From Massilia agrisoli (GTDB taxonomy: Bacteria > Pseudomonadota > Gammaproteobacteria > Burkholderiales > Burkholderiaceae_D), in assembly GCF_020831365.1 (NCBI RefSeq), contig NZ_JAJHPV010000004.1:186001-250000 (forward strand): a stretch of DNA of 64,000 bases, given 5' to 3'. Each line of letters starts with the position of its first letter. Within the stretch, counting starts at the first letter, position 1. Shown here one piece after another: positions 37,248 through 49,714 of the stretch. The notes below the pieces were generated by a model. The model saw nothing but the letters and a program-made list of their open reading frames with translations, was not told where the DNA came from and ran no database searches. The position numbers and the translations under genes are program-made.

Positions 37248-37361
37248 TACGGTCTCCCAGTGGAGTGGATCAATGGAGCCACTGTAACGCCGGGCTGCGC
37301 CGGCATCCATACGAGTCCGACGAAATGCATATTAGGAGGGTTGACCGGTTGCTGGGCTGGA

Positions 37362-38012
37362 TTAATCGGGCGCGCTTCTGGCCGGAGCGATGGCGACTGC
37401 CGCCAGCACCATGTTGACGATTAACGTTTCGCCATCGTCGAAGTCGCTGGCGGTGAGTTGCTTATGGTTTAACACGAGGTTCATCTGTTCAGCAAAGTCC
37501 GCGTATGCCTGGGTCATGTGCCAGATCGCAAACAGCAGGTGGGTCGCGTTGACGGGGGCGATGCGGCCCTCGCGAATCCAGCCTTCGAACACGTCGATAT
37601 CCTTGCGCAGCAGCGGCACCACGCGCTCGCGGATCTGCTGTCCATACAGCTGGGCGCCGCCGATCACTTCGAGCGCGTACACCCTTGACGCGAGCGGCTG
37701 CTCGCGCGAGAAGCGCATCTTGGCCTCGATGTACGAGCGCAGCACGTCGCGCGGGTCGGATTCGCGCTCGGCCAGCTTGTCCATCCGTTCGAGCCAGTCA
37801 TCGAGCACGCTGTCGAGAACCCGTTCGTACAGCGCCTGCTTGGTCGGGAAGTAGTACATCAGGTTCTGCTTCGACAGCCCGGCGTTTTCGGCGATGGTGG
37901 CGACCGAGGCGCCTTCGTAGCCGCATTCGGCGAACACGCGCACCGCTTCGGCCAGGATGTCGGCTTCGAGCTTGTCGCGGTTGATGACGCGGCGTTTGAC
38001 TGTGACGGTCAT
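37362..38012 (-). CDS. rutR: TetR-family regulator, RutR-like
   Basis: A 216-residue TetR regulator. The helix-turn-helix is in DILAEAVRVFAECGYEGASVATIAENAGLSKQNLMYYFPTK (about 18-58). The C-terminal domain, with LRSYIEAKMRFSREQPLASRVYALEVIGGA and HLLFAIWHMTQAYADF, belongs to the RutR/YcdC type, which in E. coli binds uracil and thymine. It overlaps the MocR gene by four bases and is divergent from the pyrimidine catabolic genes, so it very probably controls them. E. coli uses RutR for the Rut pathway; here the neighbours are the reductive pathway instead. Confidence 0.9.
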   Translation of the reverse strand: MTVTVKRRVINRDKLEADILAEAVRVFAECGYEGASVATIAENAGLSKQNLMYYFPTKQALYERVLDSVLDDWLERMDKLAERESDPRDVLRSYIEAKMRFSREQPLASRVYALEVIGGAQLYGQQIRERVVPLLRKDIDVFEGWIREGRIAPVNATHLLFAIWHMTQAYADFAEQMNLVLNHKQLTASDFDDGETLIVNMVLAAVAIAPARSAPD

Positions 38013-39484
38013 TGCATCTCCTCGCGCACCGATTTCAGGAACGCGGTCAGCAGCGGCGCATCGGCCGCGTAGGCGACATTAAACCGGAACCAGATCGATT
38101 CGGGCTGGCGCAGCATGAAGAACTCGTTGGGCGACAGCAGGATGCCTTGCTTGACGGCGCGGTCGGCCACCGCCTTGCCGTTCCACTGCGCGCTCGGCGC
38201 TTCCGGCCAGCCGGCGCTGACAAACATGCCGCCGCGCGGGCGCGCCACCGGCGTCATGCCGACCTCGCGCAGGCGTTCGATGGTTTGTTCGCGGCCCGCG
38301 CGCAGCTGGTCCACCAGCTTCTCGACCATGCGCTTGTAAGGACGCGCCGAAACCGCGTGGTACACCGCGCGCTCATTGATCTCCGACGTGGTCAGCCCGG
38401 TCAGCATTTTGATGCGCAGCAGTTCAGGCACCAGCGAGCGCGATGCGCAGATCGAGCCGACCCGCAGCACCGGCGACAGGGTCTTGGAAAAACTGCCGAC
38501 CCGGATCACCCGGCGCAGGCCATCCATTGCTGCCAGCGACGCTTCGCCGCGCGCCGCCAGTTCGCGGTAGATGTCGTCTTCCACCAGCCAGAAGTCGAAC
38601 TGCTCGGCCACGCCCAGCAGGCGGTGGGCCTGGGCCTGGCTGAGCGAGGTGCCGAGCGGGTTTTGCAGCACGGTGTTGACGAACATGAGCTTCGGCTGCG
38701 TGGCCTTCGCCTGCGCTTCAAGCACGTCGAAGTCGAGGCCTGCATCGCCGCGCGGGATGCCGACCGGGATGCAGCCGTGATGGCGGATCAGCGACAGCAG
38801 GTTGCTGTAGCCGGGATCCTCGACCAGCACGGTGTCGCCTGGCTTGGTCAGGGTGCGCAGGATCAGGTCGAAGGCGTGGGTGGCGCCGTGGGTCAGCAGG
38901 ATCTGGTCGGGTTCGACCGGGAACAGGTCCTCGGCCATGGTGCTGGCCATGTGCTGTCGCAGCGTAGGAAAGCCGAGCGGGTGGCCGTAGCCGCGCAGGC
39001 GGTTGGCCGGGATTTTCATCGCGTGGCGCACGCAGTCGAGGATCGTGGTCTCGCCGTACCATTCGGGCGGCAGCCAGCCGGCGCCGACCGGCAGCGCATC
39101 GGAGACGCCAGAATACAGGTCGGGCGTGAGGGCGTCGATGGCGGAGGGGCTGGGCGGAACGATATGCGGCTGCGCGGCGGCGACTTCATTGCGGGCGACA
39201 AAGAAACCGGAACCCCGGCGCGAGGAAAGCAGTCCCAGGTTCAGCAGCCGGTCGTAGGATTCGACGACCGTGAAAGTGGAAACGCCATTACACTTTGCGA
39301 ATTGTCTAACCGACGGCATTTTTGTGCCGATCCGCAATTCGCGCTCGTTTACCATCCGCGTGATCGCTGCCACAATCTGATCGACCAGGCTGCCGCGTTT
39401 GTTGCGCTCGATCGCCAACACCGGCCAGGCCGATTTGCCGTTGCCAGTTGGAAATCCCTCATCCGATGCCGCCGATTCTTCCAT
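38009..39484 (-). CDS. MocR-type GntR regulator with aminotransferase domain
   Basis: A 491-residue protein. A GntR winged helix (about 30-100: LVDQIVAAITRMVNERELRIGTKMPSVRQFAK, then GVSTFTVVESYDRL) is fused to a fold-type I aminotransferase domain with the PLP Lys in RVGSFSKTLSPVLRVG and the aspartate in FWLVEDDIY. MocR proteins sense amino compounds through PLP. Being divergent from beta-alanine transaminase, this one probably responds to beta-alanine or beta-aminoisobutyrate. It is coupled to rutR. Confidence 0.93.
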   Translation of the reverse strand: MEESAASDEGFPTGNGKSAWPVLAIERNKRGSLVDQIVAAITRMVNERELRIGTKMPSVRQFAKCNGVSTFTVVESYDRLLNLGLLSSRRGSGFFVARNEVAAAQPHIVPPSPSAIDALTPDLYSGVSDALPVGAGWLPPEWYGETTILDCVRHAMKIPANRLRGYGHPLGFPTLRQHMASTMAEDLFPVEPDQILLTHGATHAFDLILRTLTKPGDTVLVEDPGYSNLLSLIRHHGCIPVGIPRGDAGLDFDVLEAQAKATQPKLMFVNTVLQNPLGTSLSQAQAHRLLGVAEQFDFWLVEDDIYRELAARGEASLAAMDGLRRVIRVGSFSKTLSPVLRVGSICASRSLVPELLRIKMLTGLTTSEINERAVYHAVSARPYKRMVEKLVDQLRAGREQTIERLREVGMTPVARPRGGMFVSAGWPEAPSAQWNGKAVADRAVKQGILLSPNEFFMLRQPESIWFRFNVAYAADAPLLTAFLKSVREEMQ

Positions 39485-39605
39485 TCACAGCTCCTGTTGC
39501 AGACACCCGCAAACTGTACAGATTGGACAACCAATACGGTTGGCGGTTTTTGCGGTTTGTGTATCTGTGCCGTTGATGTGTTGCTTACTATTATTGCATC
39601 AAGAT

Positions 39606-39621
39606 TTTGCCAACTGGTAAA
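39606..39621. promoter_or_regulatory. RutR-like palindrome in the mocR/transaminase divergent promoter
   Basis: TTTGCCAACTGGTAAA is a near-perfect inverted repeat (TTTrCCA-N2-TGGyAAA) and closely resembles the E. coli RutR consensus TTGACCA-N2-TGGTCAA. It lies 33 bases before the transaminase ATG. A second inverted repeat, CCAA-N5-TTGG, lies near 39529 and could serve the MocR protein. Confidence 0.5.
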
Positions 39622-39653
39622 TTATTTTTCGCTCGTAAAAACTGGAGAGCTGT

Positions 39654-40970
39654 ATGAACGATACCCGCCCAGAATCCATGTCGTCGTTTTGGATGCCATT
39701 TACTAATAACCGCGACTTCAAGGCCAATCCGCGGCTGCTCGTGTCCGCGGAAGGCATGTATTACAAGGACGTCGACGGCAACTCCGTGCTGGATGGCACT
39801 GCCGGCCTGTGGTGCGTGCCTTGCGGCCACGCCCAGCCGAAGATCGTTGCCGCGGTGCGCGAAATGGTCGGCCAGCTCGACTTCGCGCCGACCTTCCAGA
39901 TGGGCCACCCGGCCGCGTTCGACCTCGCCGAAAAGCTGATGGACTACACCGGGCGCCGCTTCGGCCACGTGTTCTACACGAACTCGGGTTCCGAAGCGGT
40001 CGATACCGCGCTGAAGATCGCGCTGGCCTACCACCGCGCACGCGGCGAGGGCGCCCGCACCCGCCTGATCGGCCGAGAGCGCGGCTACCACGGCGTCGGT
40101 TTCGGCGGCATCTCGGTCGGCGGCATCGGCGGCAACCGTCGAACCTTCGGCCCGCTGCTGCCCGGCGTCGACCACCTGCCGCACACCCACAACCTGGAGA
40201 AGAACGCCTACAGCCGCTGCGAGCCGGAACACGGCGCCAACCTGGCTGATGAACTGGAGCGCATCGTCGCGCTGCACGATGCGTCGACCATCGCCGCCGT
40301 CATCGTCGAACCGGTTGCCGGTTCCACCGGCGTGCTGATTCCGCCGAAGGGCTACCTGAAGCGCCTGCGCGAGCTGTGCACCAAGCACGGCATCCTGCTG
40401 ATCTTCGACGAAGTGATCACCGGCTTCGGCCGCCTGACCACGCCATTCGCGTTCGATTACTTTGACGTCGAGCCGGACCTCGTCACCTGCGCCAAGGGCC
40501 TGACCAACGGCGTTGTGCCGATGGGCGCGGTGTTCAGCAAAAAGCATATCCACGACGCGTTCATGGATTGCCCGGCCGGCATCGAGCTGTTCCACGGCTA
40601 CACCTACTCGGGCCACCCGCTGGCCTGCGCCGCTTCGCTGGCGACGCTGGAAGTATTCGAAGAACAGAAGATCCTCGATAACGCCAAGGGCGTGCTGGAC
40701 TACTGGACCGACGCGGTGCATTCGCTCAAGGGCCTGCCGCACGTGATCGACATCCGCACCATCGGCCTGGTGGCCGGTATCGAACTCGAACCGATCGCGG
40801 GCAAGCCGGGTGCGCGCGCCTTCGCGGCATTCAAGAAGGCCTTCGCCGAAGGGATCCTGATCCGCACCACCGGCGACATCATCGCGCTGTCGCCACCGCT
40901 CGTGATCGAAAAGAAGCATATCGACGAATTGTTCGGCAAGCTTGCCGCTGTACTCAAGAACCTGGATTAA
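39654..40970 (+). CDS. Beta-alanine:pyruvate transaminase (class III omega-aminotransferase)
   Basis: A 438-residue PLP enzyme. The start [20 protein letters not shown] and the [17 protein letters not shown] segment are typical of omega-amino acid:pyruvate aminotransferases. The cofactor aspartate is in [13 protein letters not shown], and the Schiff-base Lys in [17 protein letters not shown] (about 286). GGAG precedes the ATG. It turns beta-alanine from uracil into malonic semialdehyde, or beta-aminoisobutyrate from thymine into methylmalonic semialdehyde. Two bases separate it from the dehydrogenase gene that uses these products. Confidence 0.94.
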   Translation: MNDTRPESMSSFWMPFTNNRDFKANPRLLVSAEGMYYKDVDGNSVLDGTAGLWCVPCGHAQPKIVAAVREMVGQLDFAPTFQMGHPAAFDLAEKLMDYTGRRFGHVFYTNSGSEAVDTALKIALAYHRARGEGARTRLIGRERGYHGVGFGGISVGGIGGNRRTFGPLLPGVDHLPHTHNLEKNAYSRCEPEHGANLADELERIVALHDASTIAAVIVEPVAGSTGVLIPPKGYLKRLRELCTKHGILLIFDEVITGFGRLTTPFAFDYFDVEPDLVTCAKGLTNGVVPMGAVFSKKHIHDAFMDCPAGIELFHGYTYSGHPLACAASLATLEVFEEQKILDNAKGVLDYWTDAVHSLKGLPHVIDIRTIGLVAGIELEPIAGKPGARAFAAFKKAFAEGILIRTTGDIIALSPPLVIEKKHIDELFGKLAAVLKNLD

Positions 40971-40972
40971 TC

Positions 40973-42475
40973 ATGACCGACCTCGACACCATTACCCATT
41001 ACATCAACGGCGCCAAGGTGGACGCCGCCAGCGGCCGCCATGCCGACGTATTCAATCCCGCGATGGGCGAGCCCTGCGCGCGCGTGGCCCTCGGCACCAA
41101 AGAGGACGTTGACGCCGCCGTCGCCGCAGCTTCAAACGCATTTCCATCGTGGGCGGCCACGCCGGCGCTGACCCGCGCCCGCGTGCTGTTCAAGTACCTG
41201 CAGCTGTGCCAGGAGCACACCGACGAATTCGCCGCGATGCTCACGCGCGAGCACGGCAAGACCTTCCCGGACGCCAAGGGCGAAGTCGCGCGCGGCATCG
41301 AGATGGTCGAATTCGCGGTCGGCATTCCGCAGCTGCTCAAAGGCGAATTCACCGACCAGATCGCGCGCGGCATCGACGCCTGGTCGATGCGCCAGCCGCT
41401 TGGCGTAGTCGCCGGCATCACGCCATTTAACTTCCCGGTCATGGTGCCGATGTGGATGTTCCCGGTGGCGATCGCATGCGGGAATACCTTCGTGCTCAAG
41501 CCGTCCGAACGCGACCCATCGCCTTCGCTGCTGCACGCAAAGCTGCTCAAGGAAGCGGGCCTGCCCGATGGCGTATTCAACGTCATCCAGGGCGACAAGG
41601 TGACCGTCGATGCGCTGCTCGACCATCCTGAAGTACAGGCGATCAGCTTCGTCGGCTCGACCCCGATTGCCGAATACATCTACTCGCGCGGCAGCGCCGC
41701 CGGCAAGCGCGTGCAAGCGCTGGGCGGCGCCAAGAACCATATGGTGGTGATGCCGGACGCCGACATGGACATGGCGGTCGACGCCCTGGTCGGCGCGGCA
41801 TACGGTTCGGCCGGCGAGCGCTGCATGGCGATCTCGGTAGTCGTGGCTGTTGGCGACGCCGGCGACAAGCTGGCCAGCGCAATGGCTGAACGTACCGCCG
41901 CACTGAAGATCGGCGACGGCATGGCGCACGATTCCGAAATGGGTCCGGTCGTCACGGCAGCTGCAAAGCAGCGCATCGAAAAGCTGATTGGCGAAGGCGT
42001 GGAGCAGGGCGCGACGTTGCTGGTAGATGGGCGCGGCTGCAAGGTGGCCGAGCGCGAAAACGGCTTCTTTGTGGGTGGCACGCTGTTCGACCACGTGACC
42101 CCGGACATGACCATCTACAAGGAAGAGATCTTCGGGCCGGTGCTGTGCATCGTGCGTTCCCCGGACGTGGCCACCGCGGTCAACCTGATCAACGCCAACG
42201 AATACGGCAACGGCGTGGCGATCTTCACGCGCGACGGCGGCACCGCACGCGAATTCGTGCGCCAGATCCAGGTCGGCATGGTGGGCGTCAATGTACCGCT
42301 GCCGGTGCCGATGGCGTTCAACAGCTTCGGCGGATGGAAGCGCAGCCTGTTTGGCGACCATCACGCATACGGTCCGGAAGGCGTGCGTTTCTACACGCGC
42401 CACAAGGCAGTGATGCAGCGCTGGCCAAACACGGCGAGCGCCGGCGCCGAGTTTTCGTTCCCGCAGATGAAATAA
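40973..42475 (+). CDS. mmsA: CoA-acylating methylmalonate-semialdehyde dehydrogenase
   Basis: A 500-residue member of the aldehyde dehydrogenase family with the MMSDH-specific active-site motif [11 protein letters not shown] (Cys about 287), plus [19 protein letters not shown] and the CoA-subfamily [14 protein letters not shown], where most ALDHs have a glutamate. It converts malonic and methylmalonic semialdehyde with CoA to acetyl-CoA or propionyl-CoA. It closes the last steps of pyrimidine breakdown and is cotranscribed with the transaminase. Confidence 0.95.
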   Translation: MTDLDTITHYINGAKVDAASGRHADVFNPAMGEPCARVALGTKEDVDAAVAAASNAFPSWAATPALTRARVLFKYLQLCQEHTDEFAAMLTREHGKTFPDAKGEVARGIEMVEFAVGIPQLLKGEFTDQIARGIDAWSMRQPLGVVAGITPFNFPVMVPMWMFPVAIACGNTFVLKPSERDPSPSLLHAKLLKEAGLPDGVFNVIQGDKVTVDALLDHPEVQAISFVGSTPIAEYIYSRGSAAGKRVQALGGAKNHMVVMPDADMDMAVDALVGAAYGSAGERCMAISVVVAVGDAGDKLASAMAERTAALKIGDGMAHDSEMGPVVTAAAKQRIEKLIGEGVEQGATLLVDGRGCKVAERENGFFVGGTLFDHVTPDMTIYKEEIFGPVLCIVRSPDVATAVNLINANEYGNGVAIFTRDGGTAREFVRQIQVGMVGVNVPLPVPMAFNSFGGWKRSLFGDHHAYGPEGVRFYTRHKAVMQRWPNTASAGAEFSFPQMK

Positions 42476-42502
42476 ACAAGCCGCGTCACCGTTAGTGTGG
42501 AG

Positions 42503-42589
42503 CGTCGTTCCCGCGAAGGCGGGAACCTATAACCCAGACGATAGACCAGCATTTATTGGGTATGGATTCCCGCTTTCGCGGGAACGACG
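42503..42589. repeat. REP palindrome pair, family A (between mmsA and preT)
   Basis: CGTCGTTCCCGCGAAGGCG and its inverse, CGCTTTCGCGGGAACGACG, enclose a 40-base AT-richer centre. The element occupies most of the gap between the two genes. Confidence 0.88.
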
Positions 42590-42620
42590 TGCTGGAATCA
42601 ACTCCGAGACAGGGTGGAAC

Positions 42621-43988
42621 ATGATTGAATCTCTCAAGCACCTGCCGCTAGCCGCGGCGCCCGACAGCGAGCTGTCGGCGCAGTTCACCGACCTGGCGCC
42701 GCCGCTGACACAGCGGCAGGCAGCGATAGAAGCCGCGCGCTGCCTGTACTGTTACGACGCACCGTGCATGCGCGCGTGCCCGACCGAGATCGATGTCGCG
42801 AGCTTCATCCGCAATATCCATGACGGGAATATCAATGGCGCCGCCGCCGGCATCCTGAAGCAGAACATCATGGGCGGCGCCTGCGCGCGGGTCTGCCCCA
42901 CCGAAATCCTGTGCGAGCAGGCGTGCGTGCGCAACCACGACGACGAGCAGCGTCCCGTCGCCATTGGCCTGCTGCAGCGCCACGCGCTTGATAACGCCAC
43001 CTTTGTTTCGCATCCCTTCCAACGCGCACCGTCCACCGGCAGGACCATCGCGGTGGTCGGCGCCGGCCCGGCCGGCTTGTCGTGCGCGCACCGCCTGGCC
43101 ATGCTGGGCAACGACGTCGTCGTATTCGAGGCGCGTGAAAAGGCAGGCGGCCTGAATGAATACGGCATCGCCAAATACAAACTGACCGATAGCTTCGCCC
43201 AGAAGGAAGTCGAGTTCCTGCTCCAGATCGGCGGCATTGAAGTGCGCCATGGCTTCCGGCTTGGCGACAACCTCCAGTTGCGGGACCTGCACGCGCAGTA
43301 CGACGCCGTCTTCCTTGGCATCGGGCTGAACGCCAGCCGCCAGCTCGGGCTGACGGGCGAGGACGCTCCCGGCCTGACCGCCGCGGTCGAATACATTGCC
43401 GCGCTGCGCCAGGCCGAGGATCTGTCGACGCTGCCGGTGCCTAAGCGCGCCATCGTTATCGGCGCCGGTAACACCGCCATCGACATGGCCGTGCAAATCC
43501 AGCGCATGGGCGCCGAAGACGTAACCCTGGTGTACCGGCGCGGTGCGGAGGCGATGAGCGCGACGCACCACGAGCAGGAGATCGCCAAGGCCAACTTCGT
43601 GCGCATCAAGACCTGGGCGGCTCCCGATGCGGTGCTGCTGGACGAAGACGGCCGCGTGCGCGGCATGCGCTTCGAACGCACGCGCATGGAAGGCGACAAG
43701 CTGATAGGCACCAGCGCCTTCCTTGAAATTGCAGCCGACGCGGTGTTCAAGGCGATCGGGCAAAGCATGGAACCTGCCGCCTTGTCGGACCAGATGGCGC
43801 AGCAGCTCTCGCGCGACGGCGACAAGATCCGCGTCGATGGGCTGTTTCGCACATCGGTGCCTGGCGTGTACGCGGGCGGCGATTGCGTGGCGCCAGGGCA
43901 GGACCTGACGGTGCAGGCGGTCCAGCATGGAAAGCTGGCGGCAATCGTCATCCACAACGACATCCAATCCCGACTGGAGGCTGCATAA
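42621..43988 (+). CDS. preT: NAD-dependent dihydropyrimidine dehydrogenase subunit PreT
   Basis: A 455-residue iron-sulphur flavoprotein homologous to E. coli PreT and the N-terminal part of mammalian DPD. Two [4Fe-4S] binding regions are visible: CLYCYDAPCMRACPTEID (about 41-58) and GGACARVCPTEILCEQAC (about 85-102). FAD and NAD(P) Rossmann motifs follow: VVGAGPAGLSCAHRL (about 138) and VIGAGNTAIDMAVQ (about 278). It passes electrons from NADH to PreA to reduce uracil and thymine. The start at 42621 avoids the REP upstream. Its TAA overlaps the preA ATG (TAATG). Confidence 0.95.
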   Translation: MIESLKHLPLAAAPDSELSAQFTDLAPPLTQRQAAIEAARCLYCYDAPCMRACPTEIDVASFIRNIHDGNINGAAAGILKQNIMGGACARVCPTEILCEQACVRNHDDEQRPVAIGLLQRHALDNATFVSHPFQRAPSTGRTIAVVGAGPAGLSCAHRLAMLGNDVVVFEAREKAGGLNEYGIAKYKLTDSFAQKEVEFLLQIGGIEVRHGFRLGDNLQLRDLHAQYDAVFLGIGLNASRQLGLTGEDAPGLTAAVEYIAALRQAEDLSTLPVPKRAIVIGAGNTAIDMAVQIQRMGAEDVTLVYRRGAEAMSATHHEQEIAKANFVRIKTWAAPDAVLLDEDGRVRGMRFERTRMEGDKLIGTSAFLEIAADAVFKAIGQSMEPAALSDQMAQQLSRDGDKIRVDGLFRTSVPGVYAGGDCVAPGQDLTVQAVQHGKLAAIVIHNDIQSRLEAA

Positions 43989-45289
43989 TGGCTGACCTGA
44001 GCATCGAATTTTGCGGCATCAAGGCGCCGAACCCATTCTGGCTGGCCTCCGCGCCACCAACCGACAAAGCCTACAACGTGGTGCGCGCCTTCGAAGCGGG
44101 GTGGGGCGGCGTGGTGTGGAAGACGTTGGGCGAAGACCCGGCGGCCGTCAACGTTTCGTCGCGCTACTCGGCCCACTACGGGAAGAACCGGGAAGTCCTT
44201 GGCTTTAACAATATCGAGCTGATCACCGACCGCAGCCTGGAGATCAACCTGCGCGAAATCACGCAAGTGAAGAAGGACTGGCCGGACCGCGCGATGATCG
44301 TGTCGCTGATGCTGCCTTGCGAAGAATACTATTGGGCCGACATCCTGCCGAAGATCGAAGCGACCGGTGCGGATGGCATTGAACTCAATTTCGGCTGCCC
44401 GCATGGCATGCCGGAGCGCGGCATGGGCGCCGCTGTCGGCCAGGTGCCGGAGTACGTCGAGATGGTGACGCGCTGGTGCAAGCAACACACCCGGCTCCCT
44501 GTGATCGTCAAGCTGACGCCGAACATTACCGATGTGCGCAAGCCGGCGCGCGCCGCCAAGGCCGGCGGCGCCGACGCCGTGTCGCTGATCAATACGATCA
44601 ATTCGATCACCCACCTCGACCTTGACCGCATGGTGGCCTTCCCGATCGTGGGCAACGCCAGCACGCATGGCGGCTATTGCGGTTCCGCGGTCAAGCCGAT
44701 CGCGCTGAACATGGTGGCTGAAATCGCCCGCGATCCCGAGACGCACGGCTTGCCGATTTCCGGCATCGGCGGCATCGGCAACTGGCGCGACGCGGCCGAA
44801 TTCATCGCGCTTGGCGCCGGCTCGGTGCAGGTCTGTACGGCCGCGATGCTGCACGGCTTCCGCATCGTCGAGGAGATGAAGGACGGCTTGTCGCGCTGGA
44901 TGGACGAGAAGGGCTATGCCAATATCGCCGCGTTTTCCGGCAAGGCGGTACCGAATACCACCGACTGGAAATACCTGGACATGAACTACGCGGTCATAGC
45001 GCAGATCGACCAGGACAAGTGCATCAAGTGCGGCAAGTGCTATGTCGCCTGCGAGGACACGTCGCACCAGGCGATCGCGCGCCTTGTCAGCGAAACCGAG
45101 GAGCGGACCTACGAGGTGATCAAGGACGAATGCGTGGGCTGCAACCTGTGCGAGATCACTTGCCCGGTGGAGGCGTGCATCACCATGGTGCCGCAGCAGA
45201 CCGGCAAGCCATATATGAACTGGACGCAGGACCCGCGCAACCCGCGGGCTGAAGTGGCGCCTGAAGTTCCGGAGCGTGTGCTCATCTGA
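43988..45289 (+). CDS. preA: NAD-dependent dihydropyrimidine dehydrogenase subunit PreA
   Basis: A 433-residue protein with a dihydroorotate-dehydrogenase-like FMN domain (1-320) and a C-terminal ferredoxin domain. The FMN domain has NPFWLASAPPTDKAYNV, the catalytic region ELNFGCPHGMPERGMG, and GGADAVSLINTI. The ferredoxin has CIKCGKCYVACED (Cys345 onward) and CVGCNLCEITCPVEAC (Cys382 onward), giving two [4Fe-4S] clusters. With PreT it reduces uracil and thymine to dihydropyrimidines. A REP pair follows the stop at once. Confidence 0.96.
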   Translation: MADLSIEFCGIKAPNPFWLASAPPTDKAYNVVRAFEAGWGGVVWKTLGEDPAAVNVSSRYSAHYGKNREVLGFNNIELITDRSLEINLREITQVKKDWPDRAMIVSLMLPCEEYYWADILPKIEATGADGIELNFGCPHGMPERGMGAAVGQVPEYVEMVTRWCKQHTRLPVIVKLTPNITDVRKPARAAKAGGADAVSLINTINSITHLDLDRMVAFPIVGNASTHGGYCGSAVKPIALNMVAEIARDPETHGLPISGIGGIGNWRDAAEFIALGAGSVQVCTAAMLHGFRIVEEMKDGLSRWMDEKGYANIAAFSGKAVPNTTDWKYLDMNYAVIAQIDQDKCIKCGKCYVACEDTSHQAIARLVSETEERTYEVIKDECVGCNLCEITCPVEACITMVPQQTGKPYMNWTQDPRNPRAEVAPEVPERVLI

Positions 45290-45368
45290 CGTCGTTCCCG
45301 CGAAGGCGGGAACCCATAGGGCGCCTGAAGGATGCTCGGCATGGGTTCCCGCCTACGCGGGAACGACG
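45290..45368. repeat. REP palindrome pair, family A (after preA)
   Basis: CGTCGTTCCCGCGAAGGCG and the inverse CGCCTACGCGGGAACGACG flank a 30-base centre, starting one base after the preA stop codon. It separates the preTA genes from the permease gene. Confidence 0.88.
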
Positions 45369-45447
45369 TTTCGGGGTGTCTTTATGACGGCGCTTTGCGT
45401 TAAACTGACCCAGCATTTTTGCCTCGACTAAAACGGAGAAAAACACT

Positions 45448-48347
<2,900 letters not shown>

Positions 48348-48363
48348 CCTACTGGAGTTGTAC

Positions 48364-49605
48364 ATGAACGAGCTGCGTATTGATGGCGACCGCCTGTGGG
48401 CCTCGCTGATGGAGCTGGCGAAAATCGGCGCGACGGCGAAGGGCGGCGTCAAGCGCCTTGCCCTCACGGACCTCGACAAGCAGGGCCGCGACCTGGTGGT
48501 CGGCTGGGCCAGGGAAGCCGGCCTGTCGGTCACTGTCGACCAGATCGGCAACGTCTTCATGCGCCGCGAGGGCAGCAACCCGTCGCTGCCGCCGGTGATG
48601 ACCGGCTCCCACATCGATACGCAACCGACCGGCGGCAAATTCGACGGCAACTACGGGGTGCTGGCAGGCCTTGAAGTGGTGCGTACGCTGAACGACAACG
48701 GCATCGTCACCGAAGCGCCGATTGAGGTCGCGTTCTGGACGAATGAGGAAGGCTCGCGCTTCGTGCCGGTGATGATGGGTTCCGGCGTATTCTGCGGCGC
48801 CTTCAGCCTCGATACCGCGTATGCGGCCGTGGACACCGAGGGCAAGAGCGTCGGCGCGGAGCTGGAACGCATCGGCTACAAGGGTGACCAGGTGCCGGGG
48901 CAGCATCCTATCGGCGCTTATTTTGAAACGCATATCGAGCAGGGCCCGGTGCTGGAAGACGCAGGCAAGGTCATTGGCGTGGTGCCGGCCGTGATGGGGC
49001 TGTCGTGGTACGACTGCGTTGTCAGCGGCATGGAAGCGCACGCAGGCCCGACGCCGATGGGCCTGCGCAAAGACGCGCTGCAGGTTGCCACGCGCATCAT
49101 GCAGGAAGTGGTGCATATCGCGAACCGCTACCCGCCATACGGCCGCGGCACCGTGGGCATGGTGCAGGTATTCCCGAACAGCCGCAACGTGATTCCGGGC
49201 GAGGTTAAATTCAGTATCGACCTGCGCAACGTGAACGACGAGCTGCTCAATACGATGCATGAGGAAATGCTGGCCTTCGCCGACAAGACCAGCGCCGATA
49301 CCGGGCTGTCGATCAAGGTGGAGCGGGTGTCGTACTACCCGCCATGCCCGTTCCATCCCGATTGCGTGGGCGCCGTGCGCACGGCCACCGGGAAGCTCGG
49401 CTACTCGACCATGGACGTCGTCTCCGGCGCAGGCCATGACGCGATCTACACGGCCCGTGTGGCGCCTTCCGGCATGATCTTCGTGCCCTGCAAGGACGGC
49501 ATCAGCCACAACGAGATCGAGGACGCCCAACCCGGCCACCTCGAAGCTGGATGCAACGTGCTGTTGCACGCGATGCTGGACCGGGCCGGCGTCGTGACCG
49601 CATAG
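48364..49605 (+). CDS. Zn-dependent M20 amidase, beta-ureidopropionase / N-carbamoyl amino acid hydrolase type
   Basis: A 413-residue enzyme of the HyuC/AmaB group in the M20 family. Metal ligands are in [27 protein letters not shown] and [16 protein letters not shown]; the dimer-domain [14 protein letters not shown] stretch and the late SGAGHDAIY motif are typical. It removes the carbamoyl group from N-carbamoyl-beta-alanine and N-carbamoyl-beta-aminoisobutyrate, giving the substrates of the aminotransferase at 39654. The ATG at 48364 has GGAG 7 bases upstream; an in-frame TTG two codons earlier is less likely. Confidence 0.92.
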   Translation: MNELRIDGDRLWASLMELAKIGATAKGGVKRLALTDLDKQGRDLVVGWAREAGLSVTVDQIGNVFMRREGSNPSLPPVMTGSHIDTQPTGGKFDGNYGVLAGLEVVRTLNDNGIVTEAPIEVAFWTNEEGSRFVPVMMGSGVFCGAFSLDTAYAAVDTEGKSVGAELERIGYKGDQVPGQHPIGAYFETHIEQGPVLEDAGKVIGVVPAVMGLSWYDCVVSGMEAHAGPTPMGLRKDALQVATRIMQEVVHIANRYPPYGRGTVGMVQVFPNSRNVIPGEVKFSIDLRNVNDELLNTMHEEMLAFADKTSADTGLSIKVERVSYYPPCPFHPDCVGAVRTATGKLGYSTMDVVSGAGHDAIYTARVAPSGMIFVPCKDGISHNEIEDAQPGHLEAGCNVLLHAMLDRAGVVTA

Positions 49606-49679
49606 CTTCCTCGCCGGAAATTTCGTCGGTAATATCCTACTGGCGGTAAAGCGTGTTTCCGATACGTGCGCGCACTCGA

Positions 49680-49706
49680 CCTTGTTACGCTGTCCCTTTA
49701 ACAAGG
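49680..49706 (+). promoter_or_regulatory. Inverted repeat covering the ribosome-binding site of the alcohol dehydrogenase gene
   Basis: CCTTGTTA and TAACAAGG form perfect 8-bp arms around 11 bases. The right arm contains the start of AAGGAG, the Shine-Dalgarno sequence of the gene starting at 49715, so the hairpin could hide it in mRNA; equally it could be a DNA operator. Confidence 0.45.
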
Positions 49707-49714
49707 AGAATCCA

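Noticed and set aside
37283-37315. Possible further REP unit (GCCGGGCTGCGCCGGCATCC)
   Set aside because: It resembles family A only loosely and has no partner; not enough to call.
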